Positions 24,517 through 33,252 of a stretch of 64,000 bases of DNA are shown here, piece by piece. Source of the stretch: Collinsella sp. AK_207A (lineage in GTDB: Bacteria; Actinomycetota; Coriobacteriia; Coriobacteriales; Coriobacteriaceae); the NCBI RefSeq assembly GCF_902501965.1, contig NZ_CABWID010000010.1:372001-436000 (forward strand). The letters are read 5' to 3'. The translations under genes were made by a program, and so were the position numbers. Position 1 is the stretch's first letter; every line of letters begins with the position of its first letter. The notes under the pieces are model-generated. The model did no database searches and had not been told where the DNA came from. It saw nothing but the letters and a program-made list of their open reading frames with translations.

Positions 24517-26322
24517 GACGTGGCTGATACGATGACGGTTTCTCGGCGTGAAGCGCTGGGGCTGGTCGCGGCGGCCGGGTTGATGCCCTTGGCGGGCTGT
24601 GCGGGGCGTTCGGGTGAGAGCGGGTCTCGATCGGAGGGCGCTCGCCCGAGGGATGTCGCGTTGACGGATGCGCAAGCGGCTTTCTCGGAGAGCTATACGG
24701 CGTGGCGGGGGTATGCCAGCACGGCTGCGATGAGCGTGGTGCCGGGGGCGGTGCCGGTGTCTGCGCCGGTGCTGGAAAAGACCGCATGGGCGCTTGCCGC
24801 TGATAGGGAGACGCGGTTGCTCGCGTTGCGGCAGCGGGGCCAGGCAACCTGGCTGTACGTTGCCGCTCGTCAGGGGATTGCTGCATATAGCACGGTTGCT
24901 GGGCCTGATGCGGCGGATGGCGTCTCGCTCGCGTCGATCGATCTTGGCGCTGCGGTGGCCGGGGTGGGCGGCGCGGCGTTTGTCGATGCCGTTTTGGCGG
25001 TGCCGCTGTGCGATGGCAGCGTGGTCGTGCTGGACGAGGACCTCAAGCGCATCTGGCAAAGCGAGCCCATGGCACTGCCTTCCGGTGCCGCTGTGTGGGA
25101 TGCGACCACTCAGGTGGTGGGGGATGACGATGCCGTTGCGGTGGCGTTCTCGGCCGACGCGGACGGCGTGCGCACCGTTGCCCTGGTGTCGCTCTCCGCG
25201 CTGGACGGCAGCGTGCGCTGGTCTCGGCGCTACGAGGTGGCGCTGCCCGCCGAAGGTGCCGCGGTACCGTTTGCCTCGCCCGCGCTCTTTGAGTGCCAAG
25301 GGGCGCTCCTGCTGTCTGACGGTGTGTCTATGCTGCGGTTTCTGCATGAGGAAGCTGGAAGCGGGCTCGGGTCGGGCGATGAGGGCGATGTGGCGGAGTC
25401 GGTGTTCGACCTCTCAGGCGACGGCGTGGCGCAGGTGCGCGTAGCGCAGATTCCAAATGGGTTGGCAAGTGCCCCGCCGTTTCTGTTTACGGCGTTCGAT
25501 GTGGCGGCCGGCCGCTTGCGGGCGGGCGTTGCTTCGGCAGACGTGGCTGCTGAGTCGTACCAGGTGCTGACCTCGCTCGATCTGGACGCCGGTGCCGCGC
25601 TTGCGGATCCCGTGTTCCTGGGCGGTCAGGCGCAGCTCGTTGCGGTGGCGTCGGACGGCTCCGGCGACGTGGCGGTTGCCCGCCTGCTCCTGCCCGCTCG
25701 GCCGGATGAGGGTTTGCAGCTTGCCGGGGCGGTGCAGTTTTCAGGGTTCGATACCGCACATGAGGCGTGCCAGCTCGCAACCGCCTATGGCGAGCGCGCG
25801 GCGGAGGCGTGCGCGGACGTGCTCATGCTCGATGCCCGCGGGACGCTTGTTCGCGCTCGCTATGCGGCGGGCGACCTGACGGGGGACGGAGCGAAGCCCA
25901 AGATTGATATGCTCCATGTTCCTGCGCAGGCGGCAGCTTCGGACGCGGACCCTGCCGCGTCGACGCTCCTGGCGGACCGGAGTGGCGTGGTGTTCTACGT
26001 TGCGGCCGATGGCGGGCCGGACGTCAGCGCGAATACCGGGGTTCGCGTGGTGGCGCTCGCGCCCGACGAGGACCATGCCGTTGCCACGGATGTGGGCGGG
26101 GCGACCGGTCTCGATACGCTGGGCGGGGCCCTTACCGGCATCAGCTTGCCTACGGGCACCAGCTTGGGTGCGGGCGCCCTGGTGTTCGCGTTGGGGTTCG
26201 GTGCCTACGCGTACATCCGCAACCGGGGCGGCCGGGCGGCGCGCGACGAGGGTCTGGACGAGTGGCGGCGCGAGCATGATGGTTCGGCAGCGGATCGGCG
26301 CGGCAGGGGTCGGCGCCCATGA
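24517..26322 (+). CDS. Tat-type lipoprotein with a C-terminal membrane segment, ECF operon-linked
   Basis: 601 residues. The N-terminus has SRREALGLVAAAGLMPLAGC, a twin-arginine signal ending in a lipobox. The long middle has repeated hydrophobic strands and DGSVVVLDEDLKRIW- and ALDGSVRWSRRYE-like motifs, reminiscent of PQQ/quinoprotein-like beta-propellers. Near the C-terminus is a hydrophobic segment (GAGALVFALGFGAYAYIRN) with basic residues after it. GAAGGGG six bases before GTG 24517 sets the start. Its stop overlaps the ecfT start (ATGA), so it belongs to the transporter operon and may be an extracellular accessory factor. The propeller fold is an inference. Confidence 0.7.
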   Translation, partial: DVADTMTVSRREALGLVAAAGLMPLAGCAGRSGESGSRSEGARPRDVALTDAQAAFSESYTAWRGYASTAAMSVVPGAVPVSAPVLEKTAWALAADRETRLLALRQRGQATWLYVAARQGIAAYSTVAGPDAADGVSLASIDLGAAVAGVGGAAFVDAVLAVPLCDGSVVVLDEDLKRIWQSEPMALPSGAAVWDATTQVVGDDDAVAVAFSADADGVRTVALVSLSALDGSVRWSRRYEVALPAEGAAVPFASPALFECQGALLLSDGVSMLRFLHEEAGSGLGSGDEGDVAESVFDLSGDGVAQVRVAQIPNGLASAPPFLFTAFDVAAGRLRAGVASADVAAESYQVLTSLDLDAGAALADPVFLGGQAQLVAVASDGSGDVAVARLLLPARPDEGLQLAGAVQFSGFDTAHEACQLATAYGERAAEACADVLMLDARGTLVRARYAAGDLTGDGAKPKIDMLHVPAQAAASDADPAASTLLADRSGVVFYVAADGGPDVSANTGVRVVALAPDEDHAVATDVGGATGLDTLGGALTGISLPTGTSLGAGALVFALGFGAYAYIRNRGGRAARDEGLDEWRREHDGSAADRRGRGRRP

Positions 26323-27188
26323 GCGAATCCGTCCGCCACGCCGCCTTCGATACCGCGCACCCCGTGGTGCCGGCCGTCTACCTGGTCCTGACCCTGGGCA
26401 TGACGATGTTCTGCCTGCAGCCCGTGCTCATTCTGCTGTCGCTTGCGGGCGCGTTTCTGTACGGTGCGCGCACGGTGGGGTGGAGACGGTGCGTGGGCTC
26501 CCTGCGCTGGCAGCTGCCCGTCGTGCTCCTGATCGCGGGGTTGAATCCGCTGTTCTCGGCCTCGGGCTCCACGGAGCTGTTTCGGCTGGGGGGTTGCTCG
26601 GTGTACGCGGAGAGCCTCTGCTTCGGCGCTGCCATGGGAGGTTTGTTCATCGCGAGCGTGCTGTGGTTCCAAGCGGGTTCGCGCATGCTCTCGTTCGACC
26701 GGGTGATGGCGCTGCTGGGAAACGCGATGCCGACCACGGCGCTCATGGTCTCCATGTGCATGCGGCTGATTCCGCGCTTTGTGCGGCAAGGCCGCACGAT
26801 CCTCGCGGTGCAGCGCGCGTCTCAACCGCGCGAGATGACGGCGGCCGAGCGCTTGCGGGGCCGGCTCCGCGCGTCGAGCGTGCTCATGGGGTGGACCATG
26901 GAGGATTCGCTCGAGACGGCGGACGCCATGCGGGCGCGGGGATGGGAGGCCCGCGTGCGTCGGAGCACCTACACGCGTTTCCGCTTTACGGCTCGGGATG
27001 GTCTGTCGCTTGCGGCGCTGCTGGTAGCGGGCACGGTTTGCTGCCTGCTCGGGTACGCAGCCACGGCGCAGTTCTCGTTCTACCCTCGGATGAGCCAGCT
27101 CCTCGCCTGGTGGGGGTACGCGCCCATCGCTCTTTGGATGCTGCTTCCCACCCTGTTGCTCGTACGTGCCGAAAGGAGGTTCTCGTGA
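26319..27188 (+). CDS. ecfT: ECF transporter T component
   Basis: The transmembrane coupling subunit of an energy-coupling-factor vitamin or metal importer. The protein has 289 residues with about five to six hydrophobic segments. The conserved coupling region reads RGRLRASSVLMGWTMEDSLE followed by TADAMRARGW (~185-210), which contacts the ATPases. It overlaps the lipoprotein gene by four bases and the ATPase gene by three (stop TGA inside GTGAGC), typical of tightly coupled translation. Confidence 0.9.
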   Translation: MSESVRHAAFDTAHPVVPAVYLVLTLGMTMFCLQPVLILLSLAGAFLYGARTVGWRRCVGSLRWQLPVVLLIAGLNPLFSASGSTELFRLGGCSVYAESLCFGAAMGGLFIASVLWFQAGSRMLSFDRVMALLGNAMPTTALMVSMCMRLIPRFVRQGRTILAVQRASQPREMTAAERLRGRLRASSVLMGWTMEDSLETADAMRARGWEARVRRSTYTRFRFTARDGLSLAALLVAGTVCCLLGYAATAQFSFYPRMSQLLAWWGYAPIALWMLLPTLLLVRAERRFS

Positions 27189-28648
27189 GCGCTCACGTCG
27201 ATTTCACTCGGGCAGATGCGGCGGCCTCGACCGTCCCCTGTCTACCCGCTCTCGAGGTCGAGGATCTCTCGTTCACCTATCCGGGTGCCGAGGCTCCCGT
27301 GCTGAACAGTCTTTCCTGGGAGGTTCCCGAGGGATCGTTCGCCCTGCTCGTGGGTGGTACCGGCAGCGGCAAGTCCACCTTGCTCTCGCTGTTGAAGCCA
27401 GAGATCGCACCGACGGGCGAGCGCGAGGGACGCCTGCTCGTGCTTGGCCGGCCGGTGTCGGACTATACGCCTGCTCAGTCCGCGCGCGCCATCGGCTACG
27501 TGTTTCAGAACCCCGACAACCAGCTCGTGTGCGAGAGCGTGTGGCATGAGATGGCGTTCTGCCTGGAAAACCTGGGGATGGAGCAGGGCGCCATGCGGCG
27601 CCGCGTGGCCGAGACCAGCTACTTCCTCGGCATGGAGGACTGGTTCCGGCACGATGTGGACACGCTTTCGGGCGGGCGCAAGCAGCTGCTGGCGCTGGCG
27701 TCCACGCTTGCCGTGCAGCCGCGCATCCTGCTGCTCGACGAGCCGACGGCGCAGCTCGATCCCATTGCTGAGAAGAACTTCCTGCACGCGCTCTTCCGTG
27801 TGAACCGTGAGCTGGGGTGCACGGTGGTCGTGGCGACGCATCAGCCGCGGGCGATGGTCGATTACGCGACCTGCGCGTTCCGGCTGTCCGGGGGCGCGTT
27901 GACGCGGGTGGACGACCTGGAGGCCCTGCGCGAGCGCGCGGCGCTGCTGCCGCGGGTGCCCGCTGCGGGGGAGGAAGGTGCAGGCGCCGGCCGAGTGGCC
28001 GTGGAGCTGCGCCGGGCGTGGTTTCGCTACGATCGCGGCGACGATTGGGTGCTTCGGAATCTCGACCTTTCCGTGCGTGCCGGGCGCATCCACGCGCTCG
28101 TGGGCGGCAACGGATGCGGCAAGTCCACGCTGCTCTCGCTCATGGCGGGGGTGCGCCGCCTGGATCTGGGCAAGCTTGTCTGTGCGGAGCGGGCTCGCGC
28201 GCTGCTGCCTCAGGACCCCCATGCGCTCTTTGCCGAGGAAACGGTAGATGCGGAGCTCATGGAGTGGGCGTCTGCTGCGGGGTACGGTCAGCGCGAGGCG
28301 AACGAGATGCTCGATGCGCTCGGGCTCGGGGCATGCGCGGCGCTTCATCCCTACGATCTGTCCGGGGGTCAGCAGCAGCTGCTCGCGCTCGGCAAACTCT
28401 TGCTCACCAAGCCGCGCTTGCTGTTGCTCGACGAGCCGACGAAGGGCCTCGACCTGCCCGCGCGTCGTGCCATCGCGCAGCTGTTGCGGGAGCAGGGGGA
28501 CGCCGGCGTCACGATGGTGGTGGCTACGCACGACCTCGACTTTGTGAGCCAGGTTGCCGACGACGTTTCCATGGTGTTCGACGGCGAGATCGCGTGCACG
28601 GCACCTCGAGAGGAGTTCTTCCGCGGCAATGTGTACTACCGACCCTAA
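27185..28648 (+). CDS. ecfA: ECF transporter ATPase, two fused nucleotide-binding domains
   Basis: 487 residues with two ABC ATPase domains in one chain (EcfA1-EcfA2 fusion). Domain 1: GGTGSGKST near 58, Q-loop YVFQNPDNQLV near 108, LSGGRKQLLAL near 162, ILLLDEPTAQLDP near 180. Domain 2: GGNGCGKST near 308, LSGGQQQLLAL near 395, LLLLDEPTKGLDL near 416. It powers the T and S components on either side. GTG 27185, preceded by AAAGGAGG, is the start; it overlaps the ecfT stop. Confidence 0.9.
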   Translation: MSAHVDFTRADAAASTVPCLPALEVEDLSFTYPGAEAPVLNSLSWEVPEGSFALLVGGTGSGKSTLLSLLKPEIAPTGEREGRLLVLGRPVSDYTPAQSARAIGYVFQNPDNQLVCESVWHEMAFCLENLGMEQGAMRRRVAETSYFLGMEDWFRHDVDTLSGGRKQLLALASTLAVQPRILLLDEPTAQLDPIAEKNFLHALFRVNRELGCTVVVATHQPRAMVDYATCAFRLSGGALTRVDDLEALRERAALLPRVPAAGEEGAGAGRVAVELRRAWFRYDRGDDWVLRNLDLSVRAGRIHALVGGNGCGKSTLLSLMAGVRRLDLGKLVCAERARALLPQDPHALFAEETVDAELMEWASAAGYGQREANEMLDALGLGACAALHPYDLSGGQQQLLALGKLLLTKPRLLLLDEPTKGLDLPARRAIAQLLREQGDAGVTMVVATHDLDFVSQVADDVSMVFDGEIACTAPREEFFRGNVYYRP

Positions 28649-29396
28649 CGCTTCCGGCGCAGGTGGCGCGGTCCGCTTGCGCGCGCGGCTGTGCCGTGGG
28701 TTCCTCGATGCGCTCGAGGTTCCTTTGCTGCTGGCGGTACCTTTGGTGATGACGGCGATGCTGTTGCTCGGGGTGCCGAACGCTGCTGGATTTATGTTGC
28801 TCGTGGTGGCGTTGGTGCTGCTGCTCTTCTTTGCCGGGTACGAGGCGGGGCGTCCGGCGCTCAGGCAGATCATGCCCACGCTCGTGCTGGCGTCGATCGC
28901 CGCCGCCGGACGCATCCTGTTCGCGTCCGTGCCCGACCTCAAGCCCGTCTCGGCCATCGCCATCATCGCGGGTGCGACGCTGGGCAGGAGAAACGGGTTC
29001 ATGGTCGGCGCGCTGGCGGCGCTCACGAGCAACTTCTTCTTTGGCCAGGGCATGTGGACGCCCTGGCAGATGTACGCCTGGGGCCTGGTGGGGTATCTGG
29101 GCGGCGTGCTCGCCGACGCCGGCGCCTTTGCGCGCCGGGACGGGTCGGTGCACCTGTCCGCGCTGCTGGTTTTTGGCTCGGCGTCCGGGTTGATTTTCGG
29201 CGCGATCATCAACGCGTACGACATCATCGGTTTCGTACAGCCGCTGACTGCGGCGGGCGCGGTGGCGAGGCTCGCCTCGGCCCTGCCGTTCGACGTGCTG
29301 CACGGTGTGGCGACGAGCGCGTTTCTCGCCGTGCTCTACGTGCCGTGGACGCGCCGCATCGCCCGAGTGGTCCGCAAGTACGGCCTTCGGAGCTGA
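28629..29396 (+). CDS. ECF transporter S component, substrate unknown
   Basis: 255 residues, about six membrane segments. The core resembles substrate-binding S proteins (ECF_trnsprt type): GRILFASVPDLKPVSAIAII, then GATLGRRNGFMVGALAALTS and FFFGQGMWTPWQM, followed by an AWGLVGYLGG motif. S components bind a vitamin or similar micronutrient and dock onto EcfT/EcfA. No riboswitch is visible upstream, so the ligand cannot be inferred. ATG 28629 overlaps the ecfA end by 20 bases; its ribosome site (GAGGAG at 28610) is rather far. It is the last gene before the large repeat array. Confidence 0.75.
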   Translation: MCTTDPNASGAGGAVRLRARLCRGFLDALEVPLLLAVPLVMTAMLLLGVPNAAGFMLLVVALVLLLFFAGYEAGRPALRQIMPTLVLASIAAAGRILFASVPDLKPVSAIAIIAGATLGRRNGFMVGALAALTSNFFFGQGMWTPWQMYAWGLVGYLGGVLADAGAFARRDGSVHLSALLVFGSASGLIFGAIINAYDIIGFVQPLTAAGAVARLASALPFDVLHGVATSAFLAVLYVPWTRRIARVVRKYGLRS

Positions 29397-29460
29397 CTGT
29401 GCGGCTGCTCGGACGTCATCGCGGTCAGGGTTCGGACCCGCGGCTGGACCTGTGCCAAGT

Positions 29461-29478
29461 CCTGGACCTGTGTCCAGG
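29461..29478 (+). terminator. Short hairpin after the ECF operon
   Basis: CCTGGAC and GTCCAGG form a perfect 7-bp stem with a 4-nt loop. It sits immediately before the first unit of the repeat array. No T-run follows. Confidence 0.4.
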
Positions 29479-29480
29479 CA

Positions 29481-29856
29481 GTTGCTAAGCAGGTCGTCCG
29501 GGAAGGGCGGGCAGTTGCTAAGCAGCTCTTCCGGGAAGGGGCGGTTGCTAAGCATACAGTCCACGAAGGGTGGGCGGTTGCTAAGCACGCTTTCCACGAA
29601 GAGAAGGTTGCTAAGCAGAACCACCTCGAAGGGGGCGGTTGCAAAGCAGATTGACCGCGAAGGGAAGCTTGCTAAGCAAATCGTCCACGAATGGGCTGTT
29701 TTTCGCCCCTTGATGGCAGATGTGCTTAGCAACTCCCAGTTGGTGGCATAGCTGCTTAGCAACCGCCCTCTTCCCGGAAGAGCTGCTTAGCAACCGCCCT
29801 CTTCCCGGAAGAACTGCTTAGCAACGCCCCTCTCGGTGGCAGATGTGCTTAGCAAC
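29481..29856. repeat. Convergent array 1 of GTTGCTAAGCA units (7 forward, 5 inverted)
   Basis: Forward units start at 29481, 29514, 29544, 29577, 29607, 29638 (variant) and 29668 (variant). Inverted units (TGCTTAGCAAC) start at 29723, 29753, 29784, 29815 and 29846. Spacing is 30-33 bp throughout. The ~20-bp spacers are also related (a CCACGAAGGG-like core). The centre (29690-29716) holds GGGC...GCCC around a T-run. No gene fits; frame is not kept between units. The 634-base gap 29397-30030 holds this array and otherwise nothing recognised. Confidence 0.9.
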
Positions 29857-30030
29857 TGCCCAACAATCAGCGCCCAGCGCCCAGCGTCCAGTGGGCCGTC
29901 GGGTTTGTCCGATTGTGCGGCGCACCCCTTCCGAGTCTCATTGCCTAGAACGTCTGCTCGCGGGTAGGATAAACGGGATTCAGATTGACGCGTGACGCGT
30001 TCGACCATGCCACCCCCCATCGGAGGTTCC

Positions 30031-32040
30031 ATGCACGGAGATACCATCCTGCTCATGACGTTTGTCCTGGCGCTCGTCGCCGCCTTTGCCGGCGGCCTCG
30101 TCGCCCGCGCCCTGCGCCTTCCGCCCATCGTGGGCTATCTGGTCGGCGGCCTGGTGGTGGGTCCGTTCACGCCCGGCTTTATCGGCGATTCCGATGCCAT
30201 GAGCCAGCTTTCCGAGATCGGCGTCATGTTCATGATGTTCGGCACGGGCCTGCACTTTTCCTTAAAGGATCTTTTCGAGGTTAAGGGCGTGGCGGTTCCC
30301 GGCGCTGTGTTGCAGATCGCAGCTGGTACCTGCGCGGGCTACGGCCTCGCCATAGCGTTTGGCTGGGAGCCCGCCGCCGGCGTGATGCTCGGCCTTTCCG
30401 TGTCTATCGCCTCGACCGTGGTGCTCATCAAGAACCTCACGGACGCCGGCCTCTACCAGACGCAGGGTGGCCGCATCGCAACGGGCTGGCTCATCGTGGA
30501 GGATCTGGCGACGGTCCTCATCTTGGTCGTGCTTCCCGTGGTGTTTGGTCCGGGGGAGATTTCCGGCGTGGAGCTGGCGGCGGAGCTGGGCCTCGCGCTC
30601 GGCAAGACCATGGCCTTCGTGGCGCTCATGCTCGTGGTGGGCTCGCGCGTGCTCCCCTGGCTGCTTGCCCGTATCGCGCGCTTCTGCCCTCGCGAGCTCT
30701 TCCAGCTCGCGGTAGTGGTCATCGCACTGGGTACGGCGATGCTCGCGTCGGCGCTTTTCGACCTCTCCGTGGCGCTTGGCGCCTTCTTGGCGGGCGTGGT
30801 GGTTTCCGGTTCCAAGCTCAGCCATCGCGTGGCGGCTGAGGCCATTCCCTTTCAAGACCTCTTTTCTATCATCTTCTTCGCGAGCGTGGGCATGATGGTC
30901 AATCCGTTCGTGCTGGCGGCGCACCTGCCCGAGCTCGCCATGCTCGTGGCGCTCATCATGGTGGGTAAGTGGCTCATCAACATGGTGCTAGGCGTGCTGC
31001 TCTCCGCCGGTCTGCGCGAAAGCCTGACCATCGGCGCCGGTCTCTCGCAGATCGGCGAGTTCTCGTTCCTCATCGGTCAGACGGGCATGGCGCTGGGCGT
31101 GCTCTCGGCCGACCAGTACAGCCTGATTCTGGGCGGCGCCGTGGTGTCCATCGCACTGAACTCCTTTGTGTTCAAGGGCGTGGCGCCGCTCGAGCGCGCC
31201 ATGCGACGCCATCCGCGACTCGTGGGGCTCTACGAGCGCCATGCGACGCAGTTCGAGCCGCCGGCCGAGGGTATGGAGGGTCACGTGGTCGTGGTGGGCT
31301 ACGGCCAAGCGGGCGGCTGCGTGGCGGACGTCCTTGCGGATCTGGACGTTCCCTGCCTGGTGGTTGAGCGCGATCTGGACAGCGCCGAGGAGGCGGAGGC
31401 CGCAGGGCTCGAGGTACTGATGGGCGACGCCGCCAATTCCGAGATTCTCAAGCACGCGAGCTTGGAACACGCCAAGCTGCTGGTCATCACCACGAGCGGT
31501 GAGTCCTCGGCCGAGAAGATCGCCCACGACGCGCGCGCCGTGAACCCGAACCTCACGATCATCGGTCGTGCGGAAACCGAGGACGGTGTTCGCGACCTCG
31601 CGGCGGCAGGTGTGGCCGAGGTGGTGCGCCCGCAGCTGGAAGGCGGCATCGAGCTCATGCGCCACACCCTGCTCGACCTGGGCTATCGTCCGCGCCAGAT
31701 TCAGGGCTACGTGAACGATTTGCGCGAGAGCGGCTACGAGGCCATGGGCGAGGACGCCCGCGTCAAGCGTTCACGCGCCATCGAGCGCTTGGTGGCGGGT
31801 TTGGCCGACGCGGACATCCGCTGGGTGCGCGTGGAGGACGCGGGCGAGGCGGCCGGCCGCACCCTCGCCGAGATCGACCTGCGCGCCCGCACGGGCGCCA
31901 GCGTGGTGGCTTTCCGCCACGACGGTCAGGTCCTGCCCCTCGTAGACCCTGACGCCAAACTCTGCCCCGGTGACTGCCTTGCCCTCATGGGCGCCGACGA
32001 AGACGTGGAAGCGGCCGAGAAGCTCCTGGCAGGGGAGTAA
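30031..32040 (+). CDS. CPA2-family cation:proton antiporter with TrkA-N and TrkA-C domains (KefB-like)
   Basis: 669 residues. The first ~385 form about 12 membrane segments of the Na+/H+ exchanger fold (RLPPIVGYLVGGLVVGPF near 30; GWLIVEDLATVLILV near 150 with the ion-binding Asp). Then comes a TrkA-N (RCK) NAD-binding domain beginning HVVVVGYGQAGGCVADVLAD near 417, and a TrkA-C domain near 600-665. Such proteins move K+ or Na+ against H+ under nucleotide control. CGGAGG upstream supports ATG 30031; the longer frame from 29992 lacks a ribosome site. Palindrome D follows. Confidence 0.88.
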   Translation: MHGDTILLMTFVLALVAAFAGGLVARALRLPPIVGYLVGGLVVGPFTPGFIGDSDAMSQLSEIGVMFMMFGTGLHFSLKDLFEVKGVAVPGAVLQIAAGTCAGYGLAIAFGWEPAAGVMLGLSVSIASTVVLIKNLTDAGLYQTQGGRIATGWLIVEDLATVLILVVLPVVFGPGEISGVELAAELGLALGKTMAFVALMLVVGSRVLPWLLARIARFCPRELFQLAVVVIALGTAMLASALFDLSVALGAFLAGVVVSGSKLSHRVAAEAIPFQDLFSIIFFASVGMMVNPFVLAAHLPELAMLVALIMVGKWLINMVLGVLLSAGLRESLTIGAGLSQIGEFSFLIGQTGMALGVLSADQYSLILGGAVVSIALNSFVFKGVAPLERAMRRHPRLVGLYERHATQFEPPAEGMEGHVVVVGYGQAGGCVADVLADLDVPCLVVERDLDSAEEAEAAGLEVLMGDAANSEILKHASLEHAKLLVITTSGESSAEKIAHDARAVNPNLTIIGRAETEDGVRDLAAAGVAEVVRPQLEGGIELMRHTLLDLGYRPRQIQGYVNDLRESGYEAMGEDARVKRSRAIERLVAGLADADIRWVRVEDAGEAAGRTLAEIDLRARTGASVVAFRHDGQVLPLVDPDAKLCPGDCLALMGADEDVEAAEKLLAGE

Positions 32041-32119
32041 CCCAGGGCATCGACCGCCCTGCGTTAGCCCCGGTTGGCTCCAACCCCGACTCTCCTCCCC
32101 TTCGAGCGCAGCGAGCGAA

Positions 32120-32238
32120 GGGCCCGCGTGTGGGCGGAGTCCGGTGCCGGGCCTATGCTCCCGCGCGCAGTTCGGCGAAGCCGCTGTTTGAGCACGGGAT
32201 CATATGCCCGGCACCGGACTCCGCCCACACGCGGGCCC
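32120..32238. repeat. Palindrome D: perfect 33-bp arms with a variant loop
   Basis: Arms at 32120-32152 and 32206-32238 are fully complementary. The 53-nt loop has GCGCAGTTCG and GCTGTTTGAGC pieces that resemble the loops of palindromes A-C, but it is more divergent. It lies between convergent genes and may also act as a bidirectional terminator. Confidence 0.8.
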
Positions 32239-32252
32239 GACAGGTAGCCGAG

Positions 32253-33068
32253 CTACAGCTCGATCTCCAACGTGACGGGGCAGTGGTCACTGCCGAAGAT
32301 GTCGCTCCGAATGCCCGCGCTCTTCACGGCGCTCGCAATCGAATCGCTCACCAAAAAGTAGTCGATGCGCCAGCCCGCGTTGTTCTTCCGCGCGTTGAAG
32401 CGGTAGCTCCACCAGCTGTAGGCGCCCGTCTCGTCCGGGTGCAGCGAGCGGAACGTGTCCGTGTAGCCCGCATCGAGCAGCTCACCGAACTTACCGCGCT
32501 CCTCGTCCGAGAACCCGGCGTTGCCGGCGTTGCTCTTGGGATTCTTGAGGTCGATCTCGTTGTGCGCCACGTTGAAGTCGCCGCAGGTGACGATAGGCTT
32601 GTCCGTCTCCTTCTCCAAACCGCGCAAAAAGCCGCGGTAGGCGTCGTCCCAGGCCATGCGCACGTCGATGCGGGCGAGCTCGTTCTGCGCGTTGGGCGTG
32701 TAGACGTCTACGAACCAGAAGCGGTCGAACTCCAGGGCGCAGACGCGGCCCTCGGTAGCCGCCGCGGCCACCAGGTCGCGCGCGTCATCGCTTGCAAATT
32801 CCAGCACGCTGTCGGCATGGCGCACCGAGATCGGAGTCTCGCGGCTGAACACCGCCGTGCCCGAGTATCCCTTGCGCTCGGCGTAGCTCCAGGTCTGCGT
32901 GTAGCCGGGAAGATCGACCTCCACCTGGCCCTCTTGCAGCTTGGTCTCCTGCAGGGCGAGGACGTCGGCGTCAAGCTCCGCGGCCACCTCGGCAAAGCTT
33001 GGCTCCTTCTTCATGACGGCGCGCAGCCCGTTGACGTTCCACGAAGCGAACGTATAGGTATTCGACAT
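32253..33068 (-). CDS. xth: Exodeoxyribonuclease III
   Basis: An AP endonuclease and 3'-5' exonuclease of base-excision repair. The protein has 271 residues, the usual size. It contains FASWNVNGLRA near 7-17, LQETKLQEG near 40, the catalytic Tyr/Asp region DVYTPNA near 105, CGDFNVAHNEIDL near 150, WRIDYFLVS near 230 and the terminal GSDHCPVTLEIEL (Asp/His of the active site). AAAGGAG precedes ATG 33068 on the minus strand. Confidence 0.95.
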   Translation of the reverse strand: MSNTYTFASWNVNGLRAVMKKEPSFAEVAAELDADVLALQETKLQEGQVEVDLPGYTQTWSYAERKGYSGTAVFSRETPISVRHADSVLEFASDDARDLVAAAATEGRVCALEFDRFWFVDVYTPNAQNELARIDVRMAWDDAYRGFLRGLEKETDKPIVTCGDFNVAHNEIDLKNPKSNAGNAGFSDEERGKFGELLDAGYTDTFRSLHPDETGAYSWWSYRFNARKNNAGWRIDYFLVSDSIASAVKSAGIRSDIFGSDHCPVTLEIEL

Positions 33069-33252
33069 GCTTCTCCTTTAGATACGGTGCGTAGCGCCCG
33101 CGGGGGCGACGAATCGCAGCCTATGGTAGCCCATGGCACCCGTCTGCGGCTTCAGTTTGGGCTTCGGCCTTCCGCTCTCTTTGTGCCCGCCGTGTTGCGT
33201 GCTCGTCCTGCGGCTACAATGAGTAAGATTGCACAAATGCGAAAGGACCTCC

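Noticed and set aside
29305-29793. Protein-coding repeats (LLSN- or VAKQ-type peptides) in array 1 on both strands
   Set aside because: Unit spacing of 30, 31 and 33 bp breaks any reading frame, there are no ribosome sites, and the same pattern appears in array 2 only because the DNA motif is shared.
29481-29856. CRISPR array
   Set aside because: Repeats are only 11 bp, spacers are similar to one another, orientation flips in the middle, and no cas genes are near.
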